Assembly: GCF_021155775.2 (NCBI RefSeq)
Contig: NC_060235.2
Span: forward strand, 35,628,607-35,692,606
Origin: Neodiprion pinetum
Lineage: Eukaryota > Arthropoda > Insecta > Hymenoptera > Diprionidae
Reading direction: 5' to 3'
DNA: 64,000 bases
A model generated the notes under the pieces. That model was not told the origin of the DNA. It did not search any database and saw only the letters and a list, made by a program, of their open reading frames with translations. The position numbers and the translations under genes were made by a program. Position 1 is the first letter of the stretch, and each line of letters opens with the position of its first letter. Of the stretch, positions 1 to 8,966 are shown in pieces.

Positions 1-314
1 TCATAATAGCAGTACAAATTCATTCTCAAGTTTTTTTATACGTATGAAAACATAAACTAGAATGCGTTGTGACGTGTGGTACTAGCCCGGTTTGCATTAG
101 TCGCTAAAATGTGTCATCAATTTGTTACGTGTTCAGGTTAAATGATCGAAATCACTATTCGGCTATTTGCATTAGTGTTTACACTTTGTCGATCATAAGG
201 AATATTCTGATCACTTATTGTGACTACCCAAGTATCCAAGGTAAAATTACAATAAATAGAAAGTTTTCGTTTCTTGAGCACCCGATCTAAGAATGTATGA
301 AGATGAATGTTTAC

Positions 315-898
315 TAGACTGGGCCAAAAAAATTAACTATTTTTTTTTTTTTGAAAAATATATTGAGAATATCATTCAGTATGGCAAAAAAAAAATTTCA
401 TGAAATTTTAAGCCCTTAATATTAACTTTAATTGAGAATAACTTTTGAAAAATTAAATTGAGGCAAAAATATTAAGAGATCTTTTTTGTAGAACAATCAA
501 TTTCCTTTAAGAATCTGTCATGATCTTTTTTACACATTCATTGATTCGTTAGTCACGAAATTCCAAATTAAAAAAGTCAAATCGAGAAATTATATCAATT
601 TATTAAGCTTAATTACTCGGAAACGGCTTGTCTGACAAAAATCTATAATCAGACCTTTTTTGTAGGGAATTTAATTTTATAAAGGGATAAGTGAACATAA
701 ATTTTTTCACTTCAATATTTCGACAGTTCTGACGTAAAACATCAAATTATTACTAAAAATCAAAAATAGCGATGATAGACCTCTTAAAGTTAATATTAAG
801 GGCTTAAAATTTCATGAAATTTTTTTTTTGCCATACTGAATGATATTCTCAATATATTTTTCAAAAAAAAAAATAGTCAATTTTTTTGGCCCCGTCTA
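315..898. mobile_element. hAT-like MITE with long terminal inverted repeats
   Basis: A 584-bp element bounded by inverted repeats of roughly 113 bp that begin TAGACTGGGCC on the left and, read from the other end, TAGACGGGGCC. Both arms contain the same poly-T/poly-A tract, the same block ending in CATTCAGTATGGC and the same block ending in CCTTAATATTAACTTTAA. The element is flanked by a perfect 8-bp direct repeat, ATGTTTAC, at 307-314 and 899-906. That repeat fits the nTnnnnAn target preference known for hAT transposons. There is no coding capacity, so it is a non-autonomous fold-back element. The superfamily is inferred from target-site length and pattern; a P-like element would also give 8 bp. 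Confidence 0.85.
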
Positions 899-1057
899 AT
901 GTTTACATGTTGGAATCTTACGCTTCCGATGGGAAGCACACGCAAGACGGTCAAAGCGGTTAAATAAATGATATGCGGATGTGCAGTATCATTAGTTACG
1001 AGAAAATTCATTGTTGGGAGATATGAATTTGAAAAACTGGTGATTTCGAAAAATTAA

Positions 1058-1082
1058 CGACAGAGCCAGGAATCGAACCTGG
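1058..1082 (-). other. tRNA-like T-arm (B-box) fragment
   Basis: On the minus strand a perfect 5-bp stem and 7-nt loop reads CCAGG-TTCGATT-CCTGG, a standard tRNA T-arm and RNA polymerase III B box. It is followed by CTCTGTCG, but no matching GACAGAG acceptor strand is found about 70 bases upstream, and no convincing D-arm or anticodon arm is visible. It is therefore a tRNA-derived or SINE-like remnant, not a functional tRNA gene. Confidence 0.35.
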
Positions 1083-1780
1083 TATCTAGAGATGTAAAAT
1101 TACAATGTATCTGGCAGAATTTTCCATACAAAGTAAATACGGCGCGTACGTATTAGGCCACTAAAATACGCGCGTTTTGTTTTTAGAAATAAACTTGACG
1201 TACTTCTGGGGTAATTATACATGCATACATTACCTACAAAACAGCCACCCCACAAAACTGTTATCAAATCAGATACTACTGCCAAGTATAATTTATTTAG
1301 ACACCAATGATGATTTTGATATACTATAACTGATGATGACAAAAAAAAAAAATTGAAACCAAAATTGAAATTGAGAAGAAAAAAAAAATTGCAGTGCGTG
1401 ATACTTGGCGGGCCCATTTCGATATTGCCATTACAACATTGATATGGCTCGACTTGTATTTTCTTGTGCTTGTTTTAAAAAGACCCGACAAGTGCCACTA
1501 AATGAAAAAAAAAAAAAAATGACAAGACGATAAGATTTACTATATATATATTATATAACAGTGATACTGTGAAAGTATTCCTGATCTGCTATTCCCTAAT
1601 TATCGTTGCGCGGCAAATTTGGGCATTCTTCGATCCACCGTCTCCTGGGACCTGGTCATTTTGGTTACTGATTATATTTGTGGTCATTATAATTTATTGC
1701 TAAAATTTTTTTCTCGCGTCCATGCATTGCCAAATTTTTTTACGTGTAGAATTGCTGCGAGCCAACAAAACGACGGAGAA

Positions 1781-4381
1781 ATGGTTCGCGAAGTAATGAC
1801 TTCAGCGGAAGAGGTAACAGAAGATGTTGCTCCGTTTAATGAGGTCGTACTTGCCGACGAATTTCAGGATACCGATTTGTTTTGCTCGGAGACAATGCCT
1901 GAATCTCCGATACAGTACGCGAGAAACGACGACGAGACGACTGAGTGCAACACCGCGGAGGATTTCGTGAGTATCCAGCCTGCGACCGAAAGTAATGTTG
2001 TCGAAGACATGAATTCAAATTTGCTTGTAGTCGGTAATGCCAAGGCCGAACCAAGTCCCCCATTGGAGTTGACTGGGAGAAGAATAGTAGACATTAGGCA
2101 TTTTTTAGATAGCATTACAAAAATTGGTCGTCACTCCCCTTTTGATTGTACTTTTGCAGACATGTGTCCAATATCCGAAAGCCGGACAGGATTCATTACC
2201 ACCATCACCTTCAAATGTAGTATGTGTAATTTAGTCAAATCAATAACGTCAGAGAATTCTAGTTCAGGTTCCTCAAGCGTCAATGCAGCTATAGTATCCG
2301 GTGTAGTGTCCACAGGTGGTGGTTTTTCTCAACTCGCAGAGATTAGTGCATCGGTAGATATGCCATGTATGGCTAAAGAGACTTGGAAAAAATTTCATAG
2401 GATAGTTAGCGATACGTATCACGACATTTCACGGGAGCAAATGCTAGAGGCAGGTAGGGAAGAAGCTAGGTTGGCCCGTGAGGCGGATGACGTTGACGAG
2501 GACGGGTACCCTTGCATAGCGGTTGTCGCCGATGGGTCTTGGGCAAAAAGATCGTATAGGACAAAATATGACTCTCTATCAGGTGTAGCAGTAATAGTGG
2601 GATTCAAAACCAGAAAAGTTTTATTCATTGGGGTAAGAAATAAATATTGTTCAACGTGTGATAGGAAGCGGGGTGATACCGAGGCATCTGTAGGCGAACA
2701 TAAATGTGTGAAAAATTGGACGGGTTCTAGTACCGCGATGGAGTCAGACATTATCGTCGAGGGTTTTAAGTGTAGCGTAGAAATGCACGGTATTAAATAC
2801 GATAAATTAATTGGGGATGGGGATAGTAGTGTTCACCGAAAACTTATCGATGCGCTTCCGTATGGACCGGAAGCACTTGTCAAAAAAATTGAATGCCGCA
2901 ACCATGTTCTCCGCGTCTGTGGAACTCGACTTCGGGATCTCTGTACCAACCGTAAGGTTGGTACTGTGATCCTACGTAATAATTTGCGCAAAAACTTGAG
3001 GCGACTACGATATGCCGTAACTTCCGCAATTCGCTACAGGAAAGGGCAAGTTGATCAGCCACTTTACGTTCGAGTCGAGGATTTGCGCAAAGATATTAAA
3101 AACAGTCCGAACCATGTTTTCGGGGAACATGGATCATGTGCGGAGAGAGGTTACTTCTGTGACGGTAACCCCAAACCAGGGGAAGTTAACCTGGTCGAGG
3201 ATATGAAATTGACTGGTGTCTTCCAAGAGATTCAATCGGCAATGTATCGACTCATTGAGCATGCATCGAGCCTCATATGGGACGTGGATAACAACGTAGC
3301 TGAGTTATACAACTCACACGTTGCCAAGGCTATAGGTGGCAAAAGAGTCAACTTTGCCCTGCGCGATTCATATGGAGCTCGGTGCGATTCTGCCGTAATG
3401 AGAATGAATGCCGGTGGACAATTTCATGTATTAGTGCAGGAAAAATTGACAGGAAGGGTGGGTAAATTCACGAAAAAATATTGCGAAAATAAGACGGGGT
3501 CAATAAAAATTAGAAAAAAGGGTTTTAAGGGTAGCAAAAAAACTTTCGTGACCCAGATCGCTGACGCCGACTATGGCCCAGATGCTGCTTGTCCACGGCA
3601 ATCAGACATGTCGGTGGATGAATTGGCGTCTGCTCAAAGGACATTCGTGCAGAGCTTGTATTCGGAGGACCTATTGGAAATCGAGCGACAAACAATGGGG
3701 CAGAGTTCGTCAATCGCATGGTACGAACAGAGAAGAAAGCGTTTGACTGCCTCAATTTTCGGTGAAATTTGTAAGCGAAGGCCACGAACATCTTGTGCTA
3801 AATTAGTAGAACGCATCCGCTACGGCGATTTCCATGGAAATTCAAATACAAGGTGGGGCACAGAAAAAGAGCCCATAGCAATAGGTCAGTTCGCTGCCGA
3901 ACATTCTGTTACTGTTGATAGCAGTGGTCTAGTGGTGGACAAGGCGTTACCCTTCCTTGCGGCATCGCCGGATGGGCTTATAGGTAAAGACGCGGTCGTA
4001 GAAGTCAAGTGTCCAGCATCGGCAAAAGAGTTGACTCCAATGGAGGGCATAGAGTCAAAGAAAATTAAATTCATGAAAATAATCGATGGAAAACCAAAGT
4101 TAGATCTTTCTCATAATTACATGTATCAGGTCCAAGGTCTTCTACACATTACAAATAGGAAGTGGTGCTATTTTATAGTTTGGACGCCAAAGGGATTGAT
4201 TTTTGATAAAATAAAACGTGACGATAAATTCTGGACCGAAAAAATGGAGAATAAATTAGCAGATTTCTTTCACTTTTGTTTATTACCCGAGATCGTAGAT
4301 TCTAGACGCGCCCGACAACTCTCAATCCGCGAACCCCCTCAAATCATCGAAGCCCAAAAGGCCGCGCGTAAGAAAAAGTAA
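1781..4381 (+). CDS. Mutator-like transposase fused to YqaJ-type nuclease domain
   Basis: An uninterrupted 866-aa frame, starting at the first in-frame ATG. The frame stays open upstream to about 1619 without an ATG, and a pyrimidine-rich AG at 1748-1749 could be a splice acceptor from an upstream exon. The middle part (about residues 180-420) matches the eukaryotic Mutator-like transposase domain: DGSW with D251, a CxxC at 290/293, a GSSTAME block, GDGDSS with D346/D348, and ECRNH at 371-375. The C-terminal part (about 640-800) matches the YqaJ viral-recombinase exonuclease fold of the PD-(D/E)XK group: GTEKEP (E695/E697), SPDG (D731), EVKCP (E741/K743) and a YQVQ helix near 782. All expected catalytic residues are present. 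The natural role would be cut-and-paste or replicative DNA mobility in the nucleus. No terminal repeats could be delimited, so it is either an active-looking transposon gene or a domesticated one. Confidence 0.85.
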   Translation: MVREVMTSAEEVTEDVAPFNEVVLADEFQDTDLFCSETMPESPIQYARNDDETTECNTAEDFVSIQPATESNVVEDMNSNLLVVGNAKAEPSPPLELTGRRIVDIRHFLDSITKIGRHSPFDCTFADMCPISESRTGFITTITFKCSMCNLVKSITSENSSSGSSSVNAAIVSGVVSTGGGFSQLAEISASVDMPCMAKETWKKFHRIVSDTYHDISREQMLEAGREEARLAREADDVDEDGYPCIAVVADGSWAKRSYRTKYDSLSGVAVIVGFKTRKVLFIGVRNKYCSTCDRKRGDTEASVGEHKCVKNWTGSSTAMESDIIVEGFKCSVEMHGIKYDKLIGDGDSSVHRKLIDALPYGPEALVKKIECRNHVLRVCGTRLRDLCTNRKVGTVILRNNLRKNLRRLRYAVTSAIRYRKGQVDQPLYVRVEDLRKDIKNSPNHVFGEHGSCAERGYFCDGNPKPGEVNLVEDMKLTGVFQEIQSAMYRLIEHASSLIWDVDNNVAELYNSHVAKAIGGKRVNFALRDSYGARCDSAVMRMNAGGQFHVLVQEKLTGRVGKFTKKYCENKTGSIKIRKKGFKGSKKTFVTQIADADYGPDAACPRQSDMSVDELASAQRTFVQSLYSEDLLEIERQTMGQSSSIAWYEQRRKRLTASIFGEICKRRPRTSCAKLVERIRYGDFHGNSNTRWGTEKEPIAIGQFAAEHSVTVDSSGLVVDKALPFLAASPDGLIGKDAVVEVKCPASAKELTPMEGIESKKIKFMKIIDGKPKLDLSHNYMYQVQGLLHITNRKWCYFIVWTPKGLIFDKIKRDDKFWTEKMENKLADFFHFCLLPEIVDSRRARQLSIREPPQIIEAQKAARKKK

Positions 4382-5084
4382 ATTCCCGACCGACAGACGA
4401 TAAAAAACTGTGATATAAATATATGTACATATGTTCATAAATATAATAGCTTTGTATATACCTTACGTGCAATATTTCTGTGATTTATGTTTAGTTAGTT
4501 ATGTGTATTACTGTGCCAAAAATTTGCTAGTCATATCGTTATAATTATATATCTGATTATTCATTCTAGGAATACTTTTTGCAGTCTGACCAAACTGCGT
4601 ATATACCTATATATTATGTAAATATTCTGTAGCTTATTTTTTCATTACTATCTGTGACCTGCACTCGTGACGTACTACTTTCCATAGGTTGCGCTTTCTA
4701 TAGAATTTATTTAGCCATATAATGTATACAATGCTCGATGCCTTGTTATGATATCAATTTTCTCGATCGAGATTACTGTCATGTTTCACTTATACTGTTT
4801 CAATTTAATTTCTATGAGATACTTTTCATAAAGATTTCGTGATTATGTTCATTAAGTTTAAACGAGTTTAATTTCACTTTCATCATTTTATATTATTTTT
4901 TATCATTTTTTATTTGTTTGGTGCAAACCCGATCATGGTTGGGAGGTAGGGACGGGTTAGGTGGGTCTCTGTTTGATAGCGACCTCCACCTGGGAGATTG
5001 ATGATATATTCGTTGTTATATCATGAATTTGCTAACAGCTATTCGTTGCAATTTTCAATTTAAAATTACCTGTGACGACGTCTG
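4382..5084. other. AT-rich 3' flank of the MULE-YqaJ ORF, no gene seen
   Basis: No coding frame with protein-like composition is visible. A short inverted pair (GATGATATAT / ATATCATGAAT) lies at about 4999-5026 beside a GC-richer patch at 4925-4995, which could be part of a transposon end. I found no terminal repeat matching the region upstream of the ORF. Confidence 0.3.
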
Positions 5085-5212
5085 GTCGGTATTCATAAAT
5101 AGTTCCGTATTATTTTCGAAACTGTATTAGGAACAGCTCTCAGCCGATCAAGCTTATGCTTTGAGCTGACTCAAGACAGTCCGACAAATCGAACCTGACT
5201 ATGAATACCGGC
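5085..5212. mobile_element. Short MITE with CGGTATTCATA terminal repeats
   Basis: An 11-bp perfect inverted repeat, CGGTATTCATA, lies at 5087-5097 and (as its complement) at 5200-5210, bounding a unit of about 128 bp. The inner sequence also carries a partial inverted match around AGCTC and CTCAAGAC. The end resembles the terminus at 7047 (GGGCCGTATTCACAGTC, followed by a GTCTTGAG and AAGCTTGA arrangement), suggesting one PIF/Harbinger-type family. No clear target duplication could be assigned. Confidence 0.55.
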
Positions 5213-6710
5213 TATTAGATTATTACCAGTCCCGTGATCGCATTGCGTAGAAATACGGATGCCGGTGAATATAATTTTTGTTGAAATATTAAGAATGTAT
5301 ATCTATATCATCATACGTACGGGGAATTCTACGTCACGTCAATCAAAAAATGACCTCGTATTTTTTCAATCTATTCATACTTCTTTTCACATGAAATAAA
5401 GATAAAAAGAATCGATACGCATTTTGGTGTTCGTCCGAATTATGTTTGTTTTCGAAAGTTACCAGACAATCATTCAATTTTGATGCAAAAGGAGCGCGCA
5501 TATATCCGGTTCTATTCGACGTAAAGACATCATTTACAGTGCATTCGGAAGGTGAACGAATAAGCTTTCACAAAAAAAATGTTATGTTGAACATTATTGC
5601 AAATCCCAATTTTTATAAACAATTCAAATGTTCGACGATTTTTACCTCATTAATGATAAGTTTTTGAATTATAAAAAAAATGGTTTTGGGTTCCTTATTA
5701 AATTCTGTATTACTAGTAAATTTTTCAAGTGTAATCTGAAAGGAGTCTCTTTTTTTTCTATTATTCATCAGGTACTGCGTCGTGCCGAGCGCGGCACACT
5801 GGGCTGTTTAAAAGTATTTGAATCCGAATGCCCGTGAGGGGTGGAAGAGGCTAGCCGCGTCACCCGCCCCACTCCGGCGACAGCTCGGTTGCTCCGTCTC
5901 ACTTGTTTCTTACTCTCTCTCTCTCGCCACGGTTAACGCGGAAAGCGGAGTAGCCCGCGCTTTCTAGCTAGGCAACGCCCTTAAGATATTTCAACTCAAA
6001 TTCGGCCGGCCAGCCTCTCTCCATGGTCCGCGCCGGTCTATAGTAAGACGCGGTCGTCCGTCGCGCAACGACACCAAGGCGAGAGAGTCCTGTGCTCTCT
6101 CACATACGACTTCCCAAAAGAAAGGAGATAATTCGATAATCGAAACGATCGGGTGAACGGTCGTATGGTTCCGGATTCTCCGAACGCGGGTGAACAGTCA
6201 TACGATCCTCGATTCTCCGATCAAAAAATCAAACGCAAACCGAGGATTGCAATGGCACGGACCAAACTGGCTTCTTGACAAAGGAAAAAACGTAAACAAT
6301 ATAAAACGTCGTGGGTTTTTATGCCGCAAGGCTTTTCCCACAAGAGCCAATAAACGACAAAAATCCGATGGCTCAAATCGCGAGTGTACTTTATTTTGAA
6401 ACCAAAACCTTCAACCTTTATCCCTCAAAAGAAAAAATCCAAAAAAAAATTAAATATACAGAATCACGAGGCGACTTTGAAAATAAAGGAACTTCGACTA
6501 TACAATAATGTGGTTTTTAATTTTAACCACATTATTGCGGAGGGCGCTGAGATGCACGGTTCGGGCTCAGGCGCGTTGGTGTTGATTTGAGCGCCCCGTT
6601 TCCCGCTTCCCGCCAGTTCCTGCCGTCATTCCTAGTGTATACAAAAATAATTCAAATAAGTACTTTCTGGTCATTCGTACAATTAAATGTAAGTACGCAC
6701 GCGTATCGTA
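5213..6710. other. Unassigned intergenic/repeat-like block
   Basis: No recognisable gene. A GC-rich, CpG-containing patch at about 5775-6120, with a CT-microsatellite-like stretch, sits in AT-rich DNA and could be part of a solo LTR or other repeat; I could not delimit ends. At 6151-6220 there is an imperfect tandem pair with a 37-bp period (units starting GGGTGAAC and ending GATTCTCCGA). Short ORFs here have no protein-like features. Confidence 0.3.
6503..6537. repeat. Perfect 13-bp hairpin
   Basis: CAATAATGTGGTT (6503-6515) and its exact reverse complement (6525-6537) enclose a 9-nt AT loop. It sits upstream of the hAT zinc-finger fragment and could be a small fold-back or a transposon terminal structure. 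Confidence 0.6.
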
Positions 6711-6895
6711 ATGGATAGGGATAGGATTGAAGATAATAGTCCCAGTACGCCCCCCCGGAAGAAGGTTAGGATTGACACGCGACGTCCCCAAAAATTTCGA
6801 AACGTTTGGACAAATGAGAGTGATTTCAGGACATGGCTTAGCCCTGATCCAAGCAATAAGCACAAAGCCAAGTGTACTCTATGTTCTTTGACGAT
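6711..6895 (+). pseudogene. hAT-type transposase N-terminal zinc-finger fragment
   Basis: From the ATG at 6711 the frame gives about 61 residues with a basic stretch (PPRKKVR) followed by the pattern FRNVWTNE..F..WL.PDPSN..KAKCTLC. This is typical of the N-terminal BED/TTF-like zinc finger of hAT-type transposases. Only the first cysteine pair is present. Native similarity stops where a hAT terminal repeat begins at 6896; the frame runs on through low-complexity GC sequence to 7031 but is no longer protein-like. It is a broken transposase gene, not a functional one. Confidence 0.6.
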
Positions 6896-7046
6896 CAGTG
6901 CCGGCGTTAGGGGGGGGGGGGGGCGCGATGGGGCGATGGCCCAGGGCGCCAAATTTTGGGGGGCGATTGGTGGAGGTGGGATACTTCCCCCATCCCCCAC
7001 CCCCCACCAAACTGGAACGCGCGGTGGATGATGGGGATAGCTAAGG

Positions 7047-7810
7047 GCCGTATTCACAGTCGAGTCTTGAGAAAGATCTTAAGCTTGACTTGGATAAGAC
7101 TTGCTTATTCATATAAGCTGATCTGAAGACTGCATGAATTCACAGTCAGAGAATAAGATTTGCTTTATTAAGTAAATGGGTCCAGAATTTGCTAAAGAAT
7201 GACTTATTCGAGCAATTGCTTGAGAAGTTCTCAAGTGCCATTCGGCTACTTCCGTGATTTTTCCGCTGTATTGGCCAATCAGAATATCTGTGGAAATCAC
7301 TTGTCACGCCAGTGGCACAAACAAGAATTAATTTTTCGCGGGATTTTTTCCCTCGAAGTCACGTGGGCTAAGTTATTTTTACAGTTTCATACAAGAGTCA
7401 ATAAATTAAGCCAAAAATCGTCATCCAAGAAAAACGTTTTTCTATCTACCCAACATTTGTCAACTGTAAGTATTCAATTATGGGTAAATTATAATTTTTT
7501 CTATCATGATGAAAGCAATGTGATAATTTAAATATATATTAATTTTCTAACGTGATTATTTAATAATAAAATTTCGAGATAAAAGCATTTTATGGTTAAA
7601 ATGTTTCTTCGTAGGGGTATAAACATGTCCGGAAATAAACACTATACGGAAACTGAGAAGCGTCTGTTCCTCAACATTTTGAAGAAATTTTCGCACATAA
7701 TAGAGAACAAAAAAAGCGATACATCAACGCTTAAAGATAAAGAAGAGGCGTGGAGACAAATCGCAGAGGAATATAATTCGTCTCTCATTATATCAGCAAA
7801 GGTACTCTGA
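7047..7810 (+). mobile_element. Truncated PIF/Harbinger-type element (left end plus Myb gene)
   Basis: The left end reads GGGCCGTATTCACAGTC from about 7045, like PIF/Harbinger MITE ends. A plausible donor (CAACT|GTAAGT near 7468) and acceptor (TTCGTAG near 7614) would splice a 5' leader to the Myb/SANT-like ORF. No matching right terminus is present before the hAT C-terminal sequence begins at about 7811, so the element is truncated. Confidence 0.5.
7592..7810 (+). CDS. Myb/SANT-like DNA-binding domain protein fragment (Harbinger-associated)
   Basis: A 72-aa frame with ATGs at 7592 and 7625. From the second ATG the protein begins MSGNKHYTETEKRLF and contains the spaced tryptophan/hydrophobic helices of a Myb/SANT-like domain: YTETEKRLFLNIL, an acidic-lysine linker STLKDKEEAW, then IAEEYN. 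Such proteins accompany PIF/Harbinger transposases and help them bind DNA and enter the nucleus. Only the first domain survives; the frame terminates just after it, where hAT-like sequence starts. The typical family protein is several times longer, so this is a 3'-truncated relic. Confidence 0.55.
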   Translation: MVKMFLRRGINMSGNKHYTETEKRLFLNILKKFSHIIENKKSDTSTLKDKEEAWRQIAEEYNSSLIISAKVL

Positions 7811-8098
7811 AAGTCAAGTTTCAACTTTATACGACAGCGGAATATTCAAGAACTTTATTCAAATGTATGGATTGCATTCCGGATTTTTGCAACGATTCCG
7901 GTTACAGTTGCAAGTGGAGAACGCAGTTTTTCTAAACTAAAATTAATAAAAACGTATCTCCGATCAACAACCTCTCAATCGAGACTCTCTAACTTGGCTA
8001 CTCCGTCGATTGAAAATGAAATCGCTGAACAATTGGGTTTTTCTAGTTTAATTCGTGTATTTGCTGACAAAAAGGCCCGAAAAGTAAAATTTTACTAA
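7811..8098 (+). pseudogene. hAT transposase C-terminal dimerisation domain remnant
   Basis: An open frame ending in TAA at 8096-8098 encodes the conserved end of hAT transposases: WIAFRIF, then TIPVTVASGERSFSKLK, a SRLSNLA helix, and SIENEIAEQL close to the stop. The VASGERSFS signature is diagnostic for the hAT dimerisation (hAT_C) region, of the ZMYM/TTF-type subgroup. There is no start and no RNase-H-like core upstream: the preceding sequence is the Harbinger Myb fragment. It is followed by about 380 bp of A-rich sequence and the hAT terminal repeat ending at 8475. Confidence 0.8.
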
Positions 8099-8475
8099 AG
8101 AACAGCACAAAAAAAAGGAAGAAAGTTATTCAAAAATTAACAAAGTATTAAATCAAAATGAAGAGTAATTAAAATATAAAATGTGCATTAAATTCATGCA
8201 AAAACAAATTTTGGATAACAAAAAAAGAAAATCAACAAAAAAGAAAAAATGAAAAAAAAGAACAAAAAAAAACAATAAAAAATATGAAAAAAAAAGAGGA
8301 GCTACATAACTTTCTACGTCCACGTCGTTAGCTCTGGGTCACGCTAAAGGAAAGATAGAATTCTTAATACACGTTCACATTGGTTCAGAAAAAAATTAAC
8401 TCTCGATTTTGATTTCCTTAAGTGGGCGCCAAAATATTCTTGCCCAGGGTATCAGTCCCTCTAACGCCGGCACTG

Positions 8476-8966
8476 GGCTGGAAAACAGGCAGCCCGTAAA
8501 GAAGGTTCAGAGTGCCATAAATAATACCACGAACCGAAGTACGCGAAGTACGCCATGAAGACTGCTGTATGGATTCAAACCTCGCAGTATGGCCGATGCG
8601 GTGTTGATATCTGCAATTCAGGAGACCTTGGATCAGGTGGACTTGGAAGAGTTGCGGAAGATGGCAAAGGACAACATCGCTGTAGAGCAAGGGAGGCAGA
8701 AAAGAGCGTTTGATGCGAAAAGGTTTAAACCTCCCCGGCACGCGGTCGGCGACGTTGTCATGTGGAAATCCAGCGCTGCGCCTGCCACGGGCGAGAGCCG
8801 GAAGCTGAATGCTAAGGCCAAGGGGCCGTTCAAGGTCAGGGCGGTCTTACCAAATGACCGGTACGAGGTCCAGGACCTCAGGGACATGAAGAAGACGCCA
8901 GGGCAACGAACGGTAGTGGCAGTGGATCAGCTGAGTCCGTGGGTCATTTTTGATGCTACGGCATAG
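8476..8966 (+). pseudogene. Ty3/gypsy-type integrase C-terminal fragment with in-frame TGA
   Basis: One reading frame runs from the hAT terminus to a TAG at 8964-8966. Its N-terminal part contains SAINNTTNRST, a late integrase-core motif, then hits a TGA at 8556-8558. It continues in the same frame as LLYGFKPRSMADAV, a basic RQKRAFD stretch and a GDVVMWK block, ending in GPFKVRAVLPNDRYEVQDL. This is the usual C-terminal end of gypsy-type Pol, which integrates the element's cDNA into chromosomes. Everything upstream in Pol is missing, cut precisely at the hAT terminus, so the copy is dead. An ATG at 8589 gives a 125-aa ORF, but it is only the tail of the integrase. Confidence 0.8.

Larger units (their letters stand above)
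6896..8475. mobile_element. Composite hAT-bounded element carrying a Harbinger-type insert
   Basis: Both ends carry the same hAT-like terminal repeat: CAGTGCCGGCGTTAG from 6896 rightward, and its complement ending at 8475. Similarity continues inward in a degenerate GGGCGCCAAA-type motif. The interior is mosaic: a 14-G run at 6910-6923, a PIF/Harbinger-type terminus at 7047, a Myb/SANT-like ORF, then the C-terminus of a hAT transposase and an A-rich 3' tail. No 8-bp duplication flanks the pair (TTGACGAT on the left, GGCTGGAA on the right), so the flanks were rearranged or the two ends come from different insertions. Confidence 0.7.

Noticed and set aside
1100..1417. Minus-strand 105-codon ORF
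   Set aside because: Phenylalanine/asparagine-rich product of T- and A-rich sequence, with no domain and no start context.
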